NCBI GenBank assembly: GCA_947044405.1
Contig: CAMRHE010000036.1
Location: 868,001-932,000, forward strand
DNA length: 64,000 nt
Source: Leptodactylus fallax
Taxonomy: Eukaryota; Chordata; Amphibia; Anura; Leptodactylidae
Reading direction: 5' to 3'
The position numbers and the translations under genes are program-made. The notes under the pieces were generated by a model. It ran no database searches. It was given only the letters and a program-made list of their open reading frames with translations, and was not told the origin of the DNA. Positions 62,688 through 64,000 of this stretch are shown in pieces (position 1 is the stretch's first letter; each line of letters opens with the position of its first letter).

Positions 62688-63166
62688 GTGGTGTGAGAGT
62701 GTGAACCTAGAGGGCACTGGTGAGCGACCCAAAGCCAGGCTTAAAAAGTTCCTCAGCCACACCCATAAGTGGGGCCTAACTCCAGAGGGAGTGTACACAG
62801 CAGGAGACCTGCAGGGAGCAGGTAGATGGTGGAACCAGTGGGAGACAGACAGGCGGTCTGTCCCAAGAGGACTGGATTCCAAAGCGGACTTGGTTGAGCT
62901 AAGTGTGAGCCAGACTGCTGAGGAGACACCTCAGTAAAACTTCTTGCCCCCAGAGGTTAGTCAGGGCTCAAATAGTAAGGTAGGGTGGGCTAGGCTGTTT
63001 TTTTGTTTTGTTCCCGTTTTTACTCACAAGCTGAATAAAGCCATTTTATTTTGGATTACCACTGCCTGATCTGCTGCTTGTTTGGCACCCAGTACCACCA
63101 ACACCTCTGTGGAGTCCAGGAGACTGCCGCCTTTGAGGCTAAATTCCCCACAAATTGTCACAGTGG
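62688..63166 (+). mobile_element. Solo LTR (62,692-63,162) with GTGG target duplication
   Basis: 471 bp beginning TGTGAGAG and ending TTGTCACA, an inverted pair, flanked by GTGG at 62,688-62,691 and 63,163-63,166. AATAAA lies near 63,033 in the expected right third. No internal retroelement sequence is adjacent. A four-base duplication fits class I retroviruses or Ty3-type elements; which one is undecided. It differs from both other LTR types in the window. Confidence 0.75.
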
Positions 63167-63494
63167 TTATACAAATCAACATGTAAGCTGTAACACAATG
63201 ACAACCCTAACAAATAAAAGCTCAAATAAAAGTTATCTGAAAGCCGCTCATTCTTTGGGAATAAACATATACTTGGTTGCTCTTAACACTCCCATTAAAA
63301 AGTCAATTTAAGGTCTACCCTGTCATAAAAACAAATAACTGACTGGAACAACATATTCCATTTATCATATTTTCAAGAAGCCATTATGGCGGGTTTCACA
63401 TATGCTTTCCATCAATACTCATTTGTATAAAACTTGTTCAATAATGACATGACAATGTAAATTGCCACTATTATTAATAATAAATGTAGACTTA

Positions 63495-64000
63495 CAGTCA
63501 TGGCCAAAAGTTCTGAGAATGATACAAATATTAATTTTTACAAAGTCTACTGCTTCAGTTTTTCTAATGGCAATTTGCATATACTCCAGAATGTTATAAA
63601 GAGTGATCAGCTTAACAGCAATTACTTGCAAAGTCAATATTTGCCTAGAAAATGAACTTTATCCCCCAAAACACATTTCAACATCATTGCAGCCCTGCCT
63701 TAAAAGGACCACCTAACATCGTTTCAGTGATTGCTCCATTAACACAGGTGTGGGTGTTGATGAGGACAGGGCTGGAGATCAATCTGTCATGATTAAGTAA
63801 GAATGACACCACTGGACACTTTAAAAGGAGGCTGGTGCTTGCCATCATTGTTTCTCTTCTGTTAACCATGGTTATCTCTAAAGAAACACGTGCAGTCATC
63901 ATTGCACTGCACAAAAATGGCCTAACTGGGAAGAGTATTGCAGCTAGAAAGATTGCACCTCAGTCAACAATCTATCGCATCATCAAGAACTTCAAGGAGA
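63495..64000 (+). mobile_element. Tc1-like transposon, left part, runs off the window
   Basis: Starts 'cagtcatggccaaaagttct' after TA at 63,493-63,494. The terminal repeat is followed by a leader and a transposase start at 63,868. Confidence 0.85.
63868..64000 (+). CDS. Tc1-like transposase, N-terminus (partial)
   Basis: ATG at 63,868 in context accATGG, open to the window end. Encodes VISKETRAVIIALHKNGLTG then KSIAARKIAPQSTIYRIIKN, a helix-turn-helix of the type at the start of Tc1 transposases (hydrophobic helix, G, S.IA, turn, ST.YRII). No lesion in the 44 visible codons. Catalytic domain is outside the window. Confidence 0.8.
   Translation, partial: MVISKETRAVIIALHKNGLTGKSIAARKIAPQSTIYRIIKNFKE

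Larger units (their letters stand above)
62391..64000 (-). other. CAPS2 upstream intron, right edge
   Basis: Contains a solo LTR (62,692-63,162) and the start of a Tc1 element (from 63,495). No further CAPS2 exon was recognised. Confidence 0.55.

Noticed and set aside
62578..62937. 119-codon ORF
   Set aside because: Most of it lies in the solo LTR at 62,692-63,162 and has no recognisable protein features.

Overview
The window looks like vertebrate nuclear DNA, most probably from a frog. It is AT-rich and dense in interspersed repeats, with short exons scattered through long introns. CR1 and L2 LINEs, several Tc1-like transposons and many foldback MITEs of kinds common in anuran genomes are present. 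No prokaryotic gene organisation is visible. The species assignment is an inference from repeat content and one host gene.

The only host gene recognised is calcyphosine-2 (CAPS2), on the minus strand. Twelve consecutive coding exons can be read from 62,390 down to the stop codon at 11,447. All have AG/GT splice signals and compatible phases, giving an uninterrupted 437-residue C-terminal part: a DM10-like module followed by calcyphosine EF-hands. The N-terminus lies beyond the right edge. The 1-11,446 region is downstream of the gene and consists almost entirely of nested repeats.

The largest element is a 10.2 kb endogenous retrovirus (22,633-32,872, plus strand, antisense to CAPS2) in the 14.2 kb intron between the exons at 21,706-21,782 and 35,941-36,059. 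It has 953-bp LTRs that differ, by eye, at about four positions plus two microsatellites, and a perfect 5-bp target-site duplication (ACTAT), so it is young. Gag and pro-pol are open and lie in the same frame, separated by one UGA followed by CGG. A consensus splice donor five codons into gag, paired with an acceptor before env, would let env borrow the gag start codon. Env itself is broken by a frame change and lacks a visible transmembrane subunit. RT carries an apparent deletion of about 11 residues just after its YVDD motif.

Other layers: 0.65-3.7 kb holds an L2 LINE interrupted by a DNA repeat that itself contains a solo LTR with a perfect GTCAT duplication, plus a MITE in the LINE tail. 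6.0-7.7 kb holds one Tc1-like element inserted into another. 7.8-14.2 kb is a cluster of related MITEs. 43.0-46.6 kb carries a MITE sitting in a TA microsatellite and a nearly full-length CR1 ORF. 47.75-49.2 kb is a complete-ended but defective Tc1 element. 62.7-63.2 kb is a second solo LTR, and a third Tc1 element runs off the right edge.
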